Origin: Mesorhizobium sp. WSM3860
GTDB lineage: Bacteria; Pseudomonadota; Alphaproteobacteria; Rhizobiales; Rhizobiaceae
DNA length: 64,000 bases
Direction: 5' to 3'
Assembly: GCF_002294995.1 (NCBI RefSeq)
Contig: NZ_NSGF01000015.1
Coordinates: 79,193 to 143,192 of the forward strand
Below the pieces are notes generated by a model. It saw nothing but the letters and a program-made list of their open reading frames with translations, had not been told where the DNA came from and ran no database searches. A program made the position numbers and the translations under genes. Of the stretch, positions 53,884 through 61,805 are shown in pieces. How positions within the stretch are numbered: the first letter of the stretch is position 1; each line of letters begins with the position of its first letter.

Positions 53884-54438
53884 ATGAGCGTTGCAAGGGA
53901 AGCCGGTGTGCCGATCCTCGAGACGGCGCGGACGGTCCTGCGGCCGCACCGGCTCGACGATTTCGAAACCTATGTCGCGATGTGGGCGGACCCGGGGGTC
54001 ACCCGCTTCATCGGCGGCAAGCCGCGCACCCGCGAGGAAAGCTGGATGCGCTTCCTGCGCCATGCCGGGCTGTGGTCGCTGCTTGGCTATGGATTCTGGG
54101 CTATCGAGGACAAGGCGACCGGCCGCTTCATCGGCGAGGCCGGGTTCCATGATCTGAAGCGCGAGATCGAGCCCTCGATCGAAGGCGTGCCGGAAGCCGG
54201 CTGGGCCTTAGCTTCGGGTGCGCATGGCCAGGGGCTTGCAAGCGAAGTCGTCGGGCGCATCGTCGCCTGGGGTGACGAGGCGTTCGGGCGAGCCAGGACC
54301 GTCTGCATCATCGATCCCGAAAACGGCGCCTCGCTCAAGGTCGCAGATAAGAACGGCTATCGCGAAATCCTGCGGACCACCTATCACGAGAAGCAGACGA
54401 TCCTGCTGGAGCGGTGGGCAGGAGGGGCGACAGCCTAG
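53884..54438 (+). CDS. GNAT family N-acetyltransferase (RimJ/RimL type)
   Basis: A 184-residue GNAT acetyltransferase of the ribosomal-protein/antibiotic type: LETARTVLRPHRLDDFETYVAMWADPGVTRFIGG at the start and GWALASGAHGQGLASEVVGRIVAWGDEAFG near residue 110, the acetyl-CoA pyrophosphate loop. ENGASLKVADKNGYREI completes the fold. The acceptor is unknown. ATG 53884 follows GGAGGGGACTGCG. A one-mismatch copy of the dispersed 21-mer lies just after the stop. Confidence 0.9.
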   Translation: MSVAREAGVPILETARTVLRPHRLDDFETYVAMWADPGVTRFIGGKPRTREESWMRFLRHAGLWSLLGYGFWAIEDKATGRFIGEAGFHDLKREIEPSIEGVPEAGWALASGAHGQGLASEVVGRIVAWGDEAFGRARTVCIIDPENGASLKVADKNGYREILRTTYHEKQTILLERWAGGATA

Positions 54439-54447
54439 AGGGCAAAT

Positions 54448-54468
54448 GCGGGTTCCTACGCTTCCGGT
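54448..54468. repeat. Second copy of the dispersed 21-mer
   Basis: Matches 18328-18348 in 20 of 21 positions. It lies in the 48-bp gap between the convergent GNAT and DUF1801 genes, close to the GNAT stop codon. Confidence 0.5.
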
Positions 54469-54486
54469 CCCGACGCCCCTCTCGGA

Positions 54487-54885
54487 TCAGCGTTTGGCCT
54501 TGGACCTGTTCAGGGCCATCGCTGCACGCACGAGAGCCTTGAACGCTTGTTGGTCGATCTCCTCGCCTTCGCGAAAATCGATGGCGCGCCTTGTCTTGCC
54601 TTCGAGGCTGGAGTTGAAGAGGCGTGAGGGATCCGGCAGAGCCGCGCCCTTGGCGAAGGTCAGCTTGACGACGGCCTTGTAGGTCTCGCCGGTGCAGATC
54701 ATTCCGGCGTCCTCCCAGACCGGCACGCCGCGCCACTTCCATTCCTCGGTGACGTCCGGATCGGCCTCCTTGATCAGGGCGCGCAACCGGCCGAGCATCT
54801 CGCCCCGCCAATCGCCCAATTCCGCGATACGGCCATCGATCAGCTCGGAAGGAGATTTGCTTTCCTGCACGCCGCTTTTCTCCAT
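54487..54885 (-). CDS. DUF1801 domain protein 1
   Basis: A 132-residue soluble protein of the DUF1801/YdhG class: WRGEMLGRLRALIKEADPDVTEEWKWRGVPVWEDAGMICTGE, then KAVVKLTFAKGAALPDP and a terminal basic KAKR. DUF1801 proteins resemble YdhG, related to frataxin-like folds. No catalytic residues are evident. It follows a second DUF1801 gene upstream on the same strand (78-bp gap) and is probably the last gene of the ArsR-led run. Confidence 0.85.
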   Translation of the reverse strand: MEKSGVQESKSPSELIDGRIAELGDWRGEMLGRLRALIKEADPDVTEEWKWRGVPVWEDAGMICTGETYKAVVKLTFAKGAALPDPSRLFNSSLEGKTRRAIDFREGEEIDQQAFKALVRAAMALNRSKAKR

Positions 54886-54963
54886 ATGTCTCCTCCTTCA
54901 ACACCCGATAGACGGATCGCCATGATGCCTCGTCAGGCGAACCGTGCTTGATCGATAATGCGC

Positions 54964-55413
54964 TTACATTCGTTCGCCAGGCAATTGACTTGCCTGTTTC
55001 ACCCAGGAGACGAATTGCGCTTCGTCGAGCTGGTCGTCCTCATGGATGTGAAAATAGCGCGTGTCCTTGCTCTTGGATTCGCCGGGCGGCACCGGCTTCA
55101 GCGACATGCCGCGAAAGAAGGCCACCTTGACGTAATTGGTGAAGCAGTGAATGCCGAGAAACCAGCCTTCGCCGTCCATGCCGTAAAACGGCGAGTTCCA
55201 TTTGACGGCCTTCTGCACGTCGGGAACGGCCTGCATGATGAGTTGGTCGAGCCGGCGGCCTACCTCGCTCTTCCAGCCCGGCATCGCCGCGATATAGGCC
55301 TGCACGGGAGCGTCACCATAACCCTTGGCGATCTGCGGGTTGCCGCCCGAAAGCAGGACGGGCTTTTCCCCCGACGGCCTGGTCCCACCCTTCGTAGCGT
55401 TCGCCTTCGCCAT
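54964..55413 (-). CDS. DUF1801 domain protein 2
   Basis: A 149-residue DUF1801 protein: MPGWKSEVGRRLDQLIMQAVPDVQKAVKWNSPFYGMDGEGWFLGIHCFTNYVKVAFFRGMSL, the full family core, then DTRYFHIHEDDQLDEAQFVSWVKQASQLPGE. It carries the more complete version of the domain compared with the neighbour. Its start overlaps the membrane-protein stop by 1 bp. Function unknown; it probably works with the ArsR-controlled genes upstream. Confidence 0.88.
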   Translation of the reverse strand: MAKANATKGGTRPSGEKPVLLSGGNPQIAKGYGDAPVQAYIAAMPGWKSEVGRRLDQLIMQAVPDVQKAVKWNSPFYGMDGEGWFLGIHCFTNYVKVAFFRGMSLKPVPPGESKSKDTRYFHIHEDDQLDEAQFVSWVKQASQLPGERM

Positions 55414-55646
55414 CAGGCCGGTCCGGCGCGCTCGCGCGCCGGCTCACCGCGCCACCTTGCGGCATAGGGCAGGACGAACATGTAGAGGCCGCTGAACAAC
55501 AGCAGGAAAAGCGGCAGGAGCGGCGAATAGACCACCCAGGCGGGCGGCTCGCCCAATGCCATGGCGACGAAGTTGGCGATGACGGTCACGGTAAAGATGA
55601 TCGACAGCCAGCGATGCAACTGCCTGATCCACTTGCTCCAGTCCAA
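55413..55646 (-). CDS. Small membrane protein (77 aa)
   Basis: A 77-residue protein with two hydrophobic helices (about 13-32 LSIIFTVTVIANFVAMALG and 37-60 PLLPLFLLLFSGLYMFVLPY) and a basic C-terminus. It starts MDWSKWIRQLHRW, resembling the heme-protein-like motif of PepSY/DUF-type helices, but no family is assigned. It sits inside the ArsR-SRPBCC-VOC operon, with TTTGCAAAGGAGGAAG before its ATG. It may anchor or export something for the pathway. Confidence 0.75.
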   Translation of the reverse strand: MDWSKWIRQLHRWLSIIFTVTVIANFVAMALGEPPAWVVYSPLLPLFLLLFSGLYMFVLPYAARWRGEPARERAGPA

Positions 55647-55683
55647 TGCTTCCTCCTTTGCAAAAACGAAAGAAACGTCGGCC

Positions 55684-56076
55684 CTACCGGCGCGCCAGCT
55701 GCGTGATCTGGATGAGATTGCCGCAGGTGTCGTTGAGCTGCGCGATGGTCGAGCCGGTGACCTCGGTGGGGGTCATGGCGAAGCTGCCGCCATTGGCCGT
55801 GATGCGCTCATGGTCGCCCTTGATGTCGTCGGTGAACAGCATGAGCGCCGGCTGGCCTTGCTTGAAGATGGCCTGCTGGTAGGTCCTGGCCGCCGGATTG
55901 TCGTTCAGCGCCAGCTGCAGCTCGGTGCCTTCCGGATCGTCGGGCGGGGCGACCGTTAGCCAGCGAAACGGCCCATTGGTGAAATCGGCTTTTTTGGTGA
56001 AGCCCAGCACGTCCGTATAGAAGCCAAGAGCCTTCTCCTGGTCGTCGACATAGACGCTTGTCAGCTTGATCTTCAT
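55684..56076 (-). CDS. VOC family protein
   Basis: A 130-residue glyoxalase-fold protein, MKIKLTSVYVDDQEKALGFYTDVLGFTKKADF at the N-terminus and TEVTGSTIAQLNDTCGNLIQITQ at the C-terminus. The latter matches the bleomycin-resistance/PhnB end with metal-ligand changes. ATG 56076 was chosen over ATG 56082, as GGAG lies 8 nt from it rather than 2. Its gene follows the SRPBCC gene by 75 bp. Substrate unknown; binding of a small lipophilic ligand is possible. Confidence 0.9.
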   Translation of the reverse strand: MKIKLTSVYVDDQEKALGFYTDVLGFTKKADFTNGPFRWLTVAPPDDPEGTELQLALNDNPAARTYQQAIFKQGQPALMLFTDDIKGDHERITANGGSFAMTPTEVTGSTIAQLNDTCGNLIQITQLARR

Positions 56077-56151
56077 TTGCATGTCTCCATTGCTCACGCC
56101 TGCGCGGCGCCGCCTCAACAGATCTTGTCTGTTTTGAATCTTCGACAGACT

Positions 56152-56562
56152 TCAATCGATCCGCGAAAGCACCTGCTCCAAGGCCGCAAAGAACCTGGGC
56201 CAGCCAACGGTGGCACCCCGGAAATACGGCTCCTGGTCAGTCCGGAAGCCCGTCTGCTCCATGCGCAGGCGAGTGCCGGCGCGGGTCGGGGTGAGCGTCC
56301 AGGTGACGACGCTCTCCAGATCCTTGGTGTCCCATGTGTAGGAGAGCGTTTTGTTTGGCTGGACTGTCTGGACCTGGCACTCGACACCGCCCCAGTCCGC
56401 GCTCAGTTCGAAACGGTGGTCTACGACCGGCTTGAAGTTGTTCTTCATCAGCCACTCCTCGATGAGATGCGGTTGGGTCAATGCCCGCCAGATCTTTTCC
56501 GGCGGATAGGGAATCTCGCGCTCGACGACGACGCAGCGCGTTCCGGCCGGCATATCGTTCAT
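56152..56562 (-). CDS. SRPBCC (AHSA1-like) domain protein
   Basis: A 136-residue helix-grip protein: VVVEREIPYPPEKIWRALTQPHLIEEWLMKNNFKPVVDHRFEL and the C-terminal GWPRFFAALEQVLSRI, the AHSA1/START-like signature with a deep hydrophobic pocket. It overlaps the ArsR gene by 4 bp (ATGA), which shows the two work as a unit. In many proteobacteria the ArsR-SRPBCC pair controls and binds a hydrophobic signal, though the ligand here is unknown. Confidence 0.92.
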   Translation of the reverse strand: MNDMPAGTRCVVVEREIPYPPEKIWRALTQPHLIEEWLMKNNFKPVVDHRFELSADWGGVECQVQTVQPNKTLSYTWDTKDLESVVTWTLTPTRAGTRLRMEQTGFRTDQEPYFRGATVGWPRFFAALEQVLSRID

Positions 56563-56882
56563 TGATCCATCCTCTTCAGCAGATCCTCGAGATCATCGAA
56601 CCGGCTCTCCCAGAACCCGGCCATCTCGCGTGTCCAGTCGATCAGCGGCGCGAGCGCGCCAAGCTGCGCGCTATAGTGGGTCTGCCGGCCCTCCTGGCGG
56701 TCGCGCACCAGTCCGGCTTGCCTGAGCAGGCCGAGATGTTTCGACACCGCCGGCTGCGAGACACCGGCCTCAGCCGTCAGCGCGCCGACCGTCTGCTCGC
56801 CTTGCCGGCACAGACGCTCGAAGATGGCGCGCCTTGTCGGATCGGCAAGCGTCCGGAAGAGCATATCGTGTGCGTTCGTCAT
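56559..56882 (-). CDS. ArsR family transcriptional regulator
   Basis: A 107-residue winged-helix regulator: FRTLADPTRRAIFERLCRQGEQTVGALTAEAGVSQPAVSKHLGLLRQAGLVRDRQEGRQTHYSAQ covers the DNA-binding domain. Metal-binding Cys pairs of ArsR/SmtB are absent, so it is probably not a metal sensor but of the type linked with SRPBCC partners. It starts the minus-strand operon. A TCAAT/ATTGA palindrome lies 14 bp upstream of its start. Confidence 0.92.
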   Translation of the reverse strand: MTNAHDMLFRTLADPTRRAIFERLCRQGEQTVGALTAEAGVSQPAVSKHLGLLRQAGLVRDRQEGRQTHYSAQLGALAPLIDWTREMAGFWESRFDDLEDLLKRMDQ

Positions 56883-56895
56883 CTGGACCGATAAC

Positions 56896-56909
56896 TCAAT
56901 GGCTATTGA
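56896..56909. promoter_or_regulatory. ArsR operator candidate
   Basis: TCAAT (56896-56900) and ATTGA (56905-56909) flank 4 bp, 14 bp upstream of the ArsR start. The spacing and location suit autoregulation by an ArsR-type dimer. An overlapping pair GGCTAT/ATAACC is less symmetrical. Confidence 0.45.
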
Positions 56910-57025
56910 TTGACGTATAACCAGTGAGATATATGTGAGTCAAGCAGAAGCCTAGAGCGACGGAAGCTTAGGAGCGGGCTCGTCACGGTCTCCTTGCGGA
57001 CGCCGTCCCCAACCTCAGCCTCCGG

Positions 57026-57496
57026 TCAGCGCTTCCAGAAATCGCGGTGCGATGCGAGCAGCTCGTCCGCGACTTCGGGGAAAGGGCCAAACACCTCAAT
57101 CTTTTTCTGGCCGGAGTCGAGGACTGCGCGCGAAGAAAGGCTCATCGTCGGATTCGCCGCGTGATCCCCGGTGAGCGCCAGAAGCTTGGTCTCCTCGAAG
57201 CCGTAGACCAGCCGGCCTATATTGGCCCAGTAGAGCGTTCCGGTGCACATAGCGCAGGGCTCGCCGGTTGAGACCAGCGTGCAAGTCCAGAGAAACTCCG
57301 GCGAATAGGCGGCCGCCGCGCGTCGCGCAAGTTCGGTTTCGGCGTGATGCACGGTGTCGATATTACCTTGGCGCATCAGGATCGCGTCGTCGGGGCCGAC
57401 CAGCACCGCACCGAAAGGATGATGCCCGTGCGCCGCCGCCTCGCGCGCCGCGGCGTCGGCGGATCGGAGGTGGGCGAGCATCTGATCGCGGGTCAT
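57026..57496 (-). CDS. Nucleoside deaminase family protein
   Basis: A 156-residue zinc-dependent deaminase. The Zn motif is HAE (catalytic Glu) near residue 50 with TGEPCAMCTGTLYWA (two Cys ligands) near 80. Members are guanine deaminases, tRNA adenosine deaminases (TadA) or cytosine deaminases. The C-terminus AVLDSGQKKIEVFGPFPEVADELLASH resembles guanine deaminase-like proteins more than TadA. ATG 57496 has AGGGG 8 nt upstream. Confidence 0.88.
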   Translation of the reverse strand: MTRDQMLAHLRSADAAAREAAAHGHHPFGAVLVGPDDAILMRQGNIDTVHHAETELARRAAAAYSPEFLWTCTLVSTGEPCAMCTGTLYWANIGRLVYGFEETKLLALTGDHAANPTMSLSSRAVLDSGQKKIEVFGPFPEVADELLASHRDFWKR

Positions 57497-57580
57497 GGCA
57501 AAACCCCTGTCACGCCGCCATCCACCCGATGAACGGCCCTTCGAGCCGAAATTGGTGCCAAGGGACGCGATTGGCAAGAG

Positions 57581-58462
57581 CTAACCGTCGCGTGAGCGTC
57601 GACCTGCTCCAACCTCGGCGACGTTGGCATGGTGCGTGCCGGATACTCCAATCTGATCCTCGCCAAAACGCGCCTCCGTCGCGGGTTTCGGCGGCATGTC
57701 GAGGCCTGCCGCATCCAGCATGGATGCGTCTTCGCCAAAAGCACGGGTGGCGCGCGCGGCTGCTTCGAGCAGCGGGCGCTTCATGCGCATGAGGAAGTTC
57801 GCGTCGACCCGGGTGTTCGGACCGGCGAGCGTGAGCGCGCCGAGCAGTGTCCGTCCCGGCCCGAAGACAGGGGCGGAGATGCCGGCCGTCTGCGGATCGC
57901 GGTCACCGATCGAAATGTAAGTATAGGTTTTCCGGATCGTCTCGTAAGGCTCCCCTTGCTCTCCCGAGAAGGCGGCCAGCACCCGGCCGCCGGAGCCCAC
58001 CAGCAAAGGCAGGACATCACCTTCCCGGATCGTGTAGCGGATCGGGTGCTTGGACTCGACCCGGTAGAGACAGGTGCGCACGTCGCCCGAGCGGACGTAG
58101 AAGGCGACGCTTTCCCAACTCCGCTCGGAGAGATCGCGCATGATCGGCAGCAGGATATCCATCGCCACGACCGAGCGCTGGTAAAGCGCGCCAAGCCTGA
58201 AGGTCGCCGGTCCGATGCGATAGCGTCCGTCCTCCAGGCGCTCCAGCAATTGCCCGCGCATCAGCGAGTTGGCCAACCTGAGGATCGTGCTCTTATAGAG
58301 GCCGGTGCGGGCCGCGATTTCGGCGAGGCCGAGCGACCGGTCGGCGATGGTGAACGCGTCGAGGATGGCGATTGCCCGGTCGAGCGCGGCAACGCCGTCG
58401 GCCGGGACCCCGCTTGGAGGAAGGTCTGTCATTGCGGTGACGATTTCATCGTGGTCGCCCAT
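57581..58462 (-). CDS. IclR family transcriptional regulator
   Basis: A 293-residue IclR regulator. The winged helix covers residues about 28-85 (LDRAIAILDAFTIADRSLGLAEIAARTGLYKSTILRLANSLM). The effector domain (100-260) has VGSGGRVLAAFSGEQGEPYE and AGISAPVFGPGRTLLGALTLAGP. A C-terminal tail of about 30 residues is variable. It is divergent from the second TctC-CoA-transferase-lyase operon (172-bp gap), so that is its probable target. ATG 58462 is the upstream-most plausible start; 58432 is possible. Confidence 0.9.
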   Translation of the reverse strand: MGDHDEIVTAMTDLPPSGVPADGVAALDRAIAILDAFTIADRSLGLAEIAARTGLYKSTILRLANSLMRGQLLERLEDGRYRIGPATFRLGALYQRSVVAMDILLPIMRDLSERSWESVAFYVRSGDVRTCLYRVESKHPIRYTIREGDVLPLLVGSGGRVLAAFSGEQGEPYETIRKTYTYISIGDRDPQTAGISAPVFGPGRTLLGALTLAGPNTRVDANFLMRMKRPLLEAAARATRAFGEDASMLDAAGLDMPPKPATEARFGEDQIGVSGTHHANVAEVGAGRRSRDG

Positions 58463-58634
58463 CCGGGAATGACCCTGGACATGCGGATTTAGTCCGATCC
58501 GATGCGTTCTGTCCAGCAGAATGGCATTCGCGTTGACAGAACGCGGTAACAAATGCTTGAACTCGAACGCGGGTCTTAATTCAGGCCACGTCTTGGCAGG
58601 CACCGGAGGAGGTGTCGTGATTTGGAGGAATCCC

Positions 58635-59600
58635 ATGCTGAACAGACGCAGATTCTTGACGACCACCGCCGCCGGCTTCGCGGCCTTGCATTTCGCACCC
58701 GCCTTCGCGCAGGACGCCCCGCAAATCCAGATCTTCGTGCCGGCGGCACCCGGCGGCGGCTGGGACCAGACTGCGCGCACAATCGATCAGGTGCTGCGCT
58801 CCGAAAAGCTGATCTCGGGCTCGCAGATCACCAATGTCGGGGGCGCCGGCGGCACGGTCGGCCTGCCGCAATTCGTCAACCAGTGGAAGGGCAAGGGCAA
58901 TGCGCTGATGGTTGCCGGCATGGTCATGGTTGGTGCCATTATCGCCAACAAGGCCGCCAACAATCTCACCGAAGTGACGCCGATCGCGCGCCTCACCGGC
59001 GAGTTCGAGGCGCTGGTGGTACCGGCAGCCTCGCCGTTCAAGACGGCTAATGATTTCGTCGCCGCGCTGAAGGCGGATCCGACGAAGGTTCCGGTGGCCG
59101 GCGGTTCGGCCGGCGGTTCCGACCACATCCTGTTCGGCCTGATCGCCAAGACGGTCGGCGTGCCTGCCGCAAACCTGTCCTATGTGCCTTTCGCCGGCGG
59201 CGGCGAGGCGCTATCGGCGCTGCTCGGCAACCAGGTCGCGGCCGGCATTTCCGGCTATGGCGAATTCTCCGAGCAGGTGAAGGCGGGCGCGCTCAGGCTG
59301 CTGGCGATCTCGTCGGACAAGCGCCAGGAAGGCATCGACGCGCCGACATTGAAAGAGGCAGGCATCGACGTCGAATTGTTCAACTGGCGCGGCGTCTTCG
59401 CACCGCCCGGCGTTTCCGATGAAGACAAGGCGGCGATGATCAAGATGGTCGAGACCATGGCGAAGAGCGAGGCCTGGGCGACCGAGTGCAAAAACCGCAA
59501 CTGGACGCCGATTCTGCTCACCGGCGACGATTATGCCAAGTTCGTCGCCGAGGACACGACCCGCATCGGCGCGATCCTCAAGGATCTCGGCCTCGCCTGA
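58635..59600 (+). CDS. tctC: TctC/Bug-type periplasmic receptor (cluster 2)
   Basis: A 321-residue solute receptor. The signal has a twin-arginine-like motif (NRRRFLTTT, residues 3-11) before a hydrophobic stretch AAGFAALHFAPAFAQ. The mature part follows the Bug fold, IQIFVPAAPGGGWDQTARTIDQVLRS near 30 and GGAGGTVGLPQFV near 72. VPFAGGGEALSALLGNQVAAGISGYGE near 185 is the ligand loop. Its neighbours suggest a di- or tricarboxylate. A strong site GGAGGAATCCC precedes the ATG. First gene of the IclR-controlled operon. Confidence 0.93.
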   Translation: MLNRRRFLTTTAAGFAALHFAPAFAQDAPQIQIFVPAAPGGGWDQTARTIDQVLRSEKLISGSQITNVGGAGGTVGLPQFVNQWKGKGNALMVAGMVMVGAIIANKAANNLTEVTPIARLTGEFEALVVPAASPFKTANDFVAALKADPTKVPVAGGSAGGSDHILFGLIAKTVGVPAANLSYVPFAGGGEALSALLGNQVAAGISGYGEFSEQVKAGALRLLAISSDKRQEGIDAPTLKEAGIDVELFNWRGVFAPPGVSDEDKAAMIKMVETMAKSEAWATECKNRNWTPILLTGDDYAKFVAEDTTRIGAILKDLGLA

Positions 59601-59724
59601 TCCGCTCCTGCCTGATCTCGAAGGACGCGGCATCGCCTCCTTCGAGACAGCGAACATGCAACGGTTCAGGAATGAAACTGCGGCGAAGCCGGCAGTGGGA
59701 GGCCGGCCTTCCGGGGAGGAGATC

Positions 59725-60261
59725 ATGAGCACCAGCGACCAGCAGGCGTCACCGCCGCGCCTTGCCATACCCGAATTGCTGATCGGCGTCGGGCTTCTTG
59801 CCTGCGCCGGGGCCGTTGCCTGGCAGACCCTGGCGATCCCGGTGTCGCCGCTCTATTCCAAGGTCGGCCCGAAGGTCTTCCCCTACATCACGATGGCCGG
59901 CATGGTGATCCTGTCGCTGCTGCTCATCCTTGCCGCTGTTCGCGGCGGCTGGCAGCCGGACGAGGAAAAGGAGACGCCGACCGACTGGAAGTCGATGGGT
60001 TTCGTGGTAGCGGGGCTCGTTGCCAATCTCGTGCTCATCCAGCCGCTCGGCTTCACAGCCGCCTCGGTGATCATGTTCGTGCTGGTCTGCTTCGGCTTCG
60101 GCAGCCGGCATCCGCTGCGCGATGCGCTGCTTGGCCTGGTCTTGGCGCTGGCGGCCTATTTCGGATTCGCCAGAGCACTCGGCGTCAACATTGGGGCCGG
60201 CCTGATCGAGAACCAGCTCAACGCGTTGATCAACGCCCTCTTCGGCATGGGAAAGGGCTGA
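59725..60261 (+). CDS. tctB: TctB-like small membrane subunit (cluster 2)
   Basis: A 178-residue membrane protein, four helices, with LAIPELLIGVGLLACAGAVAWQTLAIPVSPLYSKVGPKVFPYITMAG, the TctB signature, and a C-terminal helical pair (LVANLVLIQPLGFTAASVIMFVLVCFG). GGGGAGGAGATC precedes ATG 59725. Longer than the cluster 1 paralogue by a 25-residue N-terminus. It precedes tctA by 5 bp. Confidence 0.88.
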   Translation: MSTSDQQASPPRLAIPELLIGVGLLACAGAVAWQTLAIPVSPLYSKVGPKVFPYITMAGMVILSLLLILAAVRGGWQPDEEKETPTDWKSMGFVVAGLVANLVLIQPLGFTAASVIMFVLVCFGFGSRHPLRDALLGLVLALAAYFGFARALGVNIGAGLIENQLNALINALFGMGKG

Positions 60262-60266
60262 GGACG

Positions 60267-61790
60267 ATGGACACGCTCGGTTATCTCGCGCACGGATTTG
60301 CGGTCGCCTTCACGCCGACCAATCTCTTGTGGTGTCTGCTCGGCACGACGCTCGGAACCGCGATCGGCGTGCTGCCCGGCCTCGGGCCGGCGCTGACCAT
60401 CGCGCTGCTTTTGCCGATCACCTACCAGGTGGCGCCGGAAGCTTCCTTCATCCTGTTTGCCGGCATCTATTACGGCGCCATGTATGGCGGTTCGACGACG
60501 TCGATCCTGCTCAATACACCGGGCGAAAGCGCCACCATCGTCACCGCGCTCGAGGGCAACCGGATGGCGCGTTCGGGCCGCGGGGGCGCGGCGCTTGCGA
60601 CTTCCGCGCTCGGCTCGTTCGTCGCCGGGACCATCGGCACGCTGGGCGTCGCCTTCCTGGCGCCGATCGTGGTGAAGTTCGCGCTCGCTTTCGGGCCGGC
60701 CGAATATTTCTCGCTGATGGTGCTCGCTTTCATCACCGTTTCGGCGGTTCTCGGCTCGTCCTCTGTGCGGGGGCTTACCAGCCTGTTCGTCGGCTTCGTC
60801 ATCGGCATGATCGGCGTCGACCTGCAAACCGGGCAGCCGCGCTTCACCTTCGGCATGGGCGAGTTGCTCGACGGCGTCGACGTCATCGTCGTCGCGGTCG
60901 GCCTCTTTGCGGTCGGCGAGACGCTCTACATGGCCTCGCGCCGCTATGCCGGCAAGGACGAGATCGTGCCGCTGAAGGGCTCGCTCTACATGACGGCTTC
61001 CGAATGGGCGCGCTCGTGGAAGCCGTGGCTCAGGGGCGCGGCGATCGGCTTCCCGATCGGCGCTATGCCGGCCGGCGGCGCCGAGATCCCGACCTTTCTC
61101 TCCTATGCGATCGAGAAGAAGCTGTCGAAGCACAAGGAGGAGTTCGGCACGGTCGGCGCCATCGAGGGCGTCGCCGGGCCGGAGGCTGCCAACAACGCGT
61201 CGGCTGCCGGCGTGCTGGTGCCGATGCTGACGCTTGGCCTGCCGACCTCGGCGACGGCGGCGATCATGCTGTCGGCCTTCCAGAGCTACGGCATCAATCC
61301 CGGGCCGTTGCTGTTGACGACGCAGGCCAATCTCGTCTGGGGCCTGATCGCCAGCCTGTTCATCGCCAACGTCATCCTGGTCATCCTCAACCTGCCGCTG
61401 ATCGGCCTGTGGGTGCGCTTGCTCAAGATCCCGGCGCCGCAGCTCTATGCCGGCATCCTGGTGTTCGCCACCGTCGGCACCTACGGCATCTCGCAGTCGC
61501 CGATCGATCTCATCATCCTCTACCTGCTGGGCGCGGCTGGCTTCCTGATGCGCCGCTTCGACTTTCCGACGGCGCCGGTCATCATCGGCATGATCCTCGG
61601 GCCTCTGGCCGAGACGCAGTTCCGCCGCGCGATGACGATCGCCAATGGCGACTGGACGGTGTTCTATAGGCACCCGCTCTCGCTGACGCTTCTCACGCTC
61701 GCCTTCATCGGTCTGGTCGGCCCGCATATCTGGGCCTGGATCGAACACCGGCGCAGGCGCGGACCAGAGCATGTGCCTGGCGATGCCTGA
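60267..61790 (+). CDS. tctA: Tripartite tricarboxylate transporter permease TctA (cluster 2)
   Basis: A 507-residue TctA permease with 12 helices. TTLGTAIGVLPGLGPALTIALLLPITYQ near residue 28 and YYGAMYGGSTTSILLNTPGESATIVTAL near 67 are the signatures, with the duplicated ASAAGVLVPMLTLGLPTSATAAIMLSAF near 310. It is clearly a paralogue of the cluster 1 permease, with different loop residues, so the substrates may differ. The start ATG follows tctB by 5 bp. Confidence 0.95.
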   Translation: MDTLGYLAHGFAVAFTPTNLLWCLLGTTLGTAIGVLPGLGPALTIALLLPITYQVAPEASFILFAGIYYGAMYGGSTTSILLNTPGESATIVTALEGNRMARSGRGGAALATSALGSFVAGTIGTLGVAFLAPIVVKFALAFGPAEYFSLMVLAFITVSAVLGSSSVRGLTSLFVGFVIGMIGVDLQTGQPRFTFGMGELLDGVDVIVVAVGLFAVGETLYMASRRYAGKDEIVPLKGSLYMTASEWARSWKPWLRGAAIGFPIGAMPAGGAEIPTFLSYAIEKKLSKHKEEFGTVGAIEGVAGPEAANNASAAGVLVPMLTLGLPTSATAAIMLSAFQSYGINPGPLLLTTQANLVWGLIASLFIANVILVILNLPLIGLWVRLLKIPAPQLYAGILVFATVGTYGISQSPIDLIILYLLGAAGFLMRRFDFPTAPVIIGMILGPLAETQFRRAMTIANGDWTVFYRHPLSLTLLTLAFIGLVGPHIWAWIEHRRRRGPEHVPGDA

Positions 61791-61805
61791 CCGATGTGAA
61801 GCATC

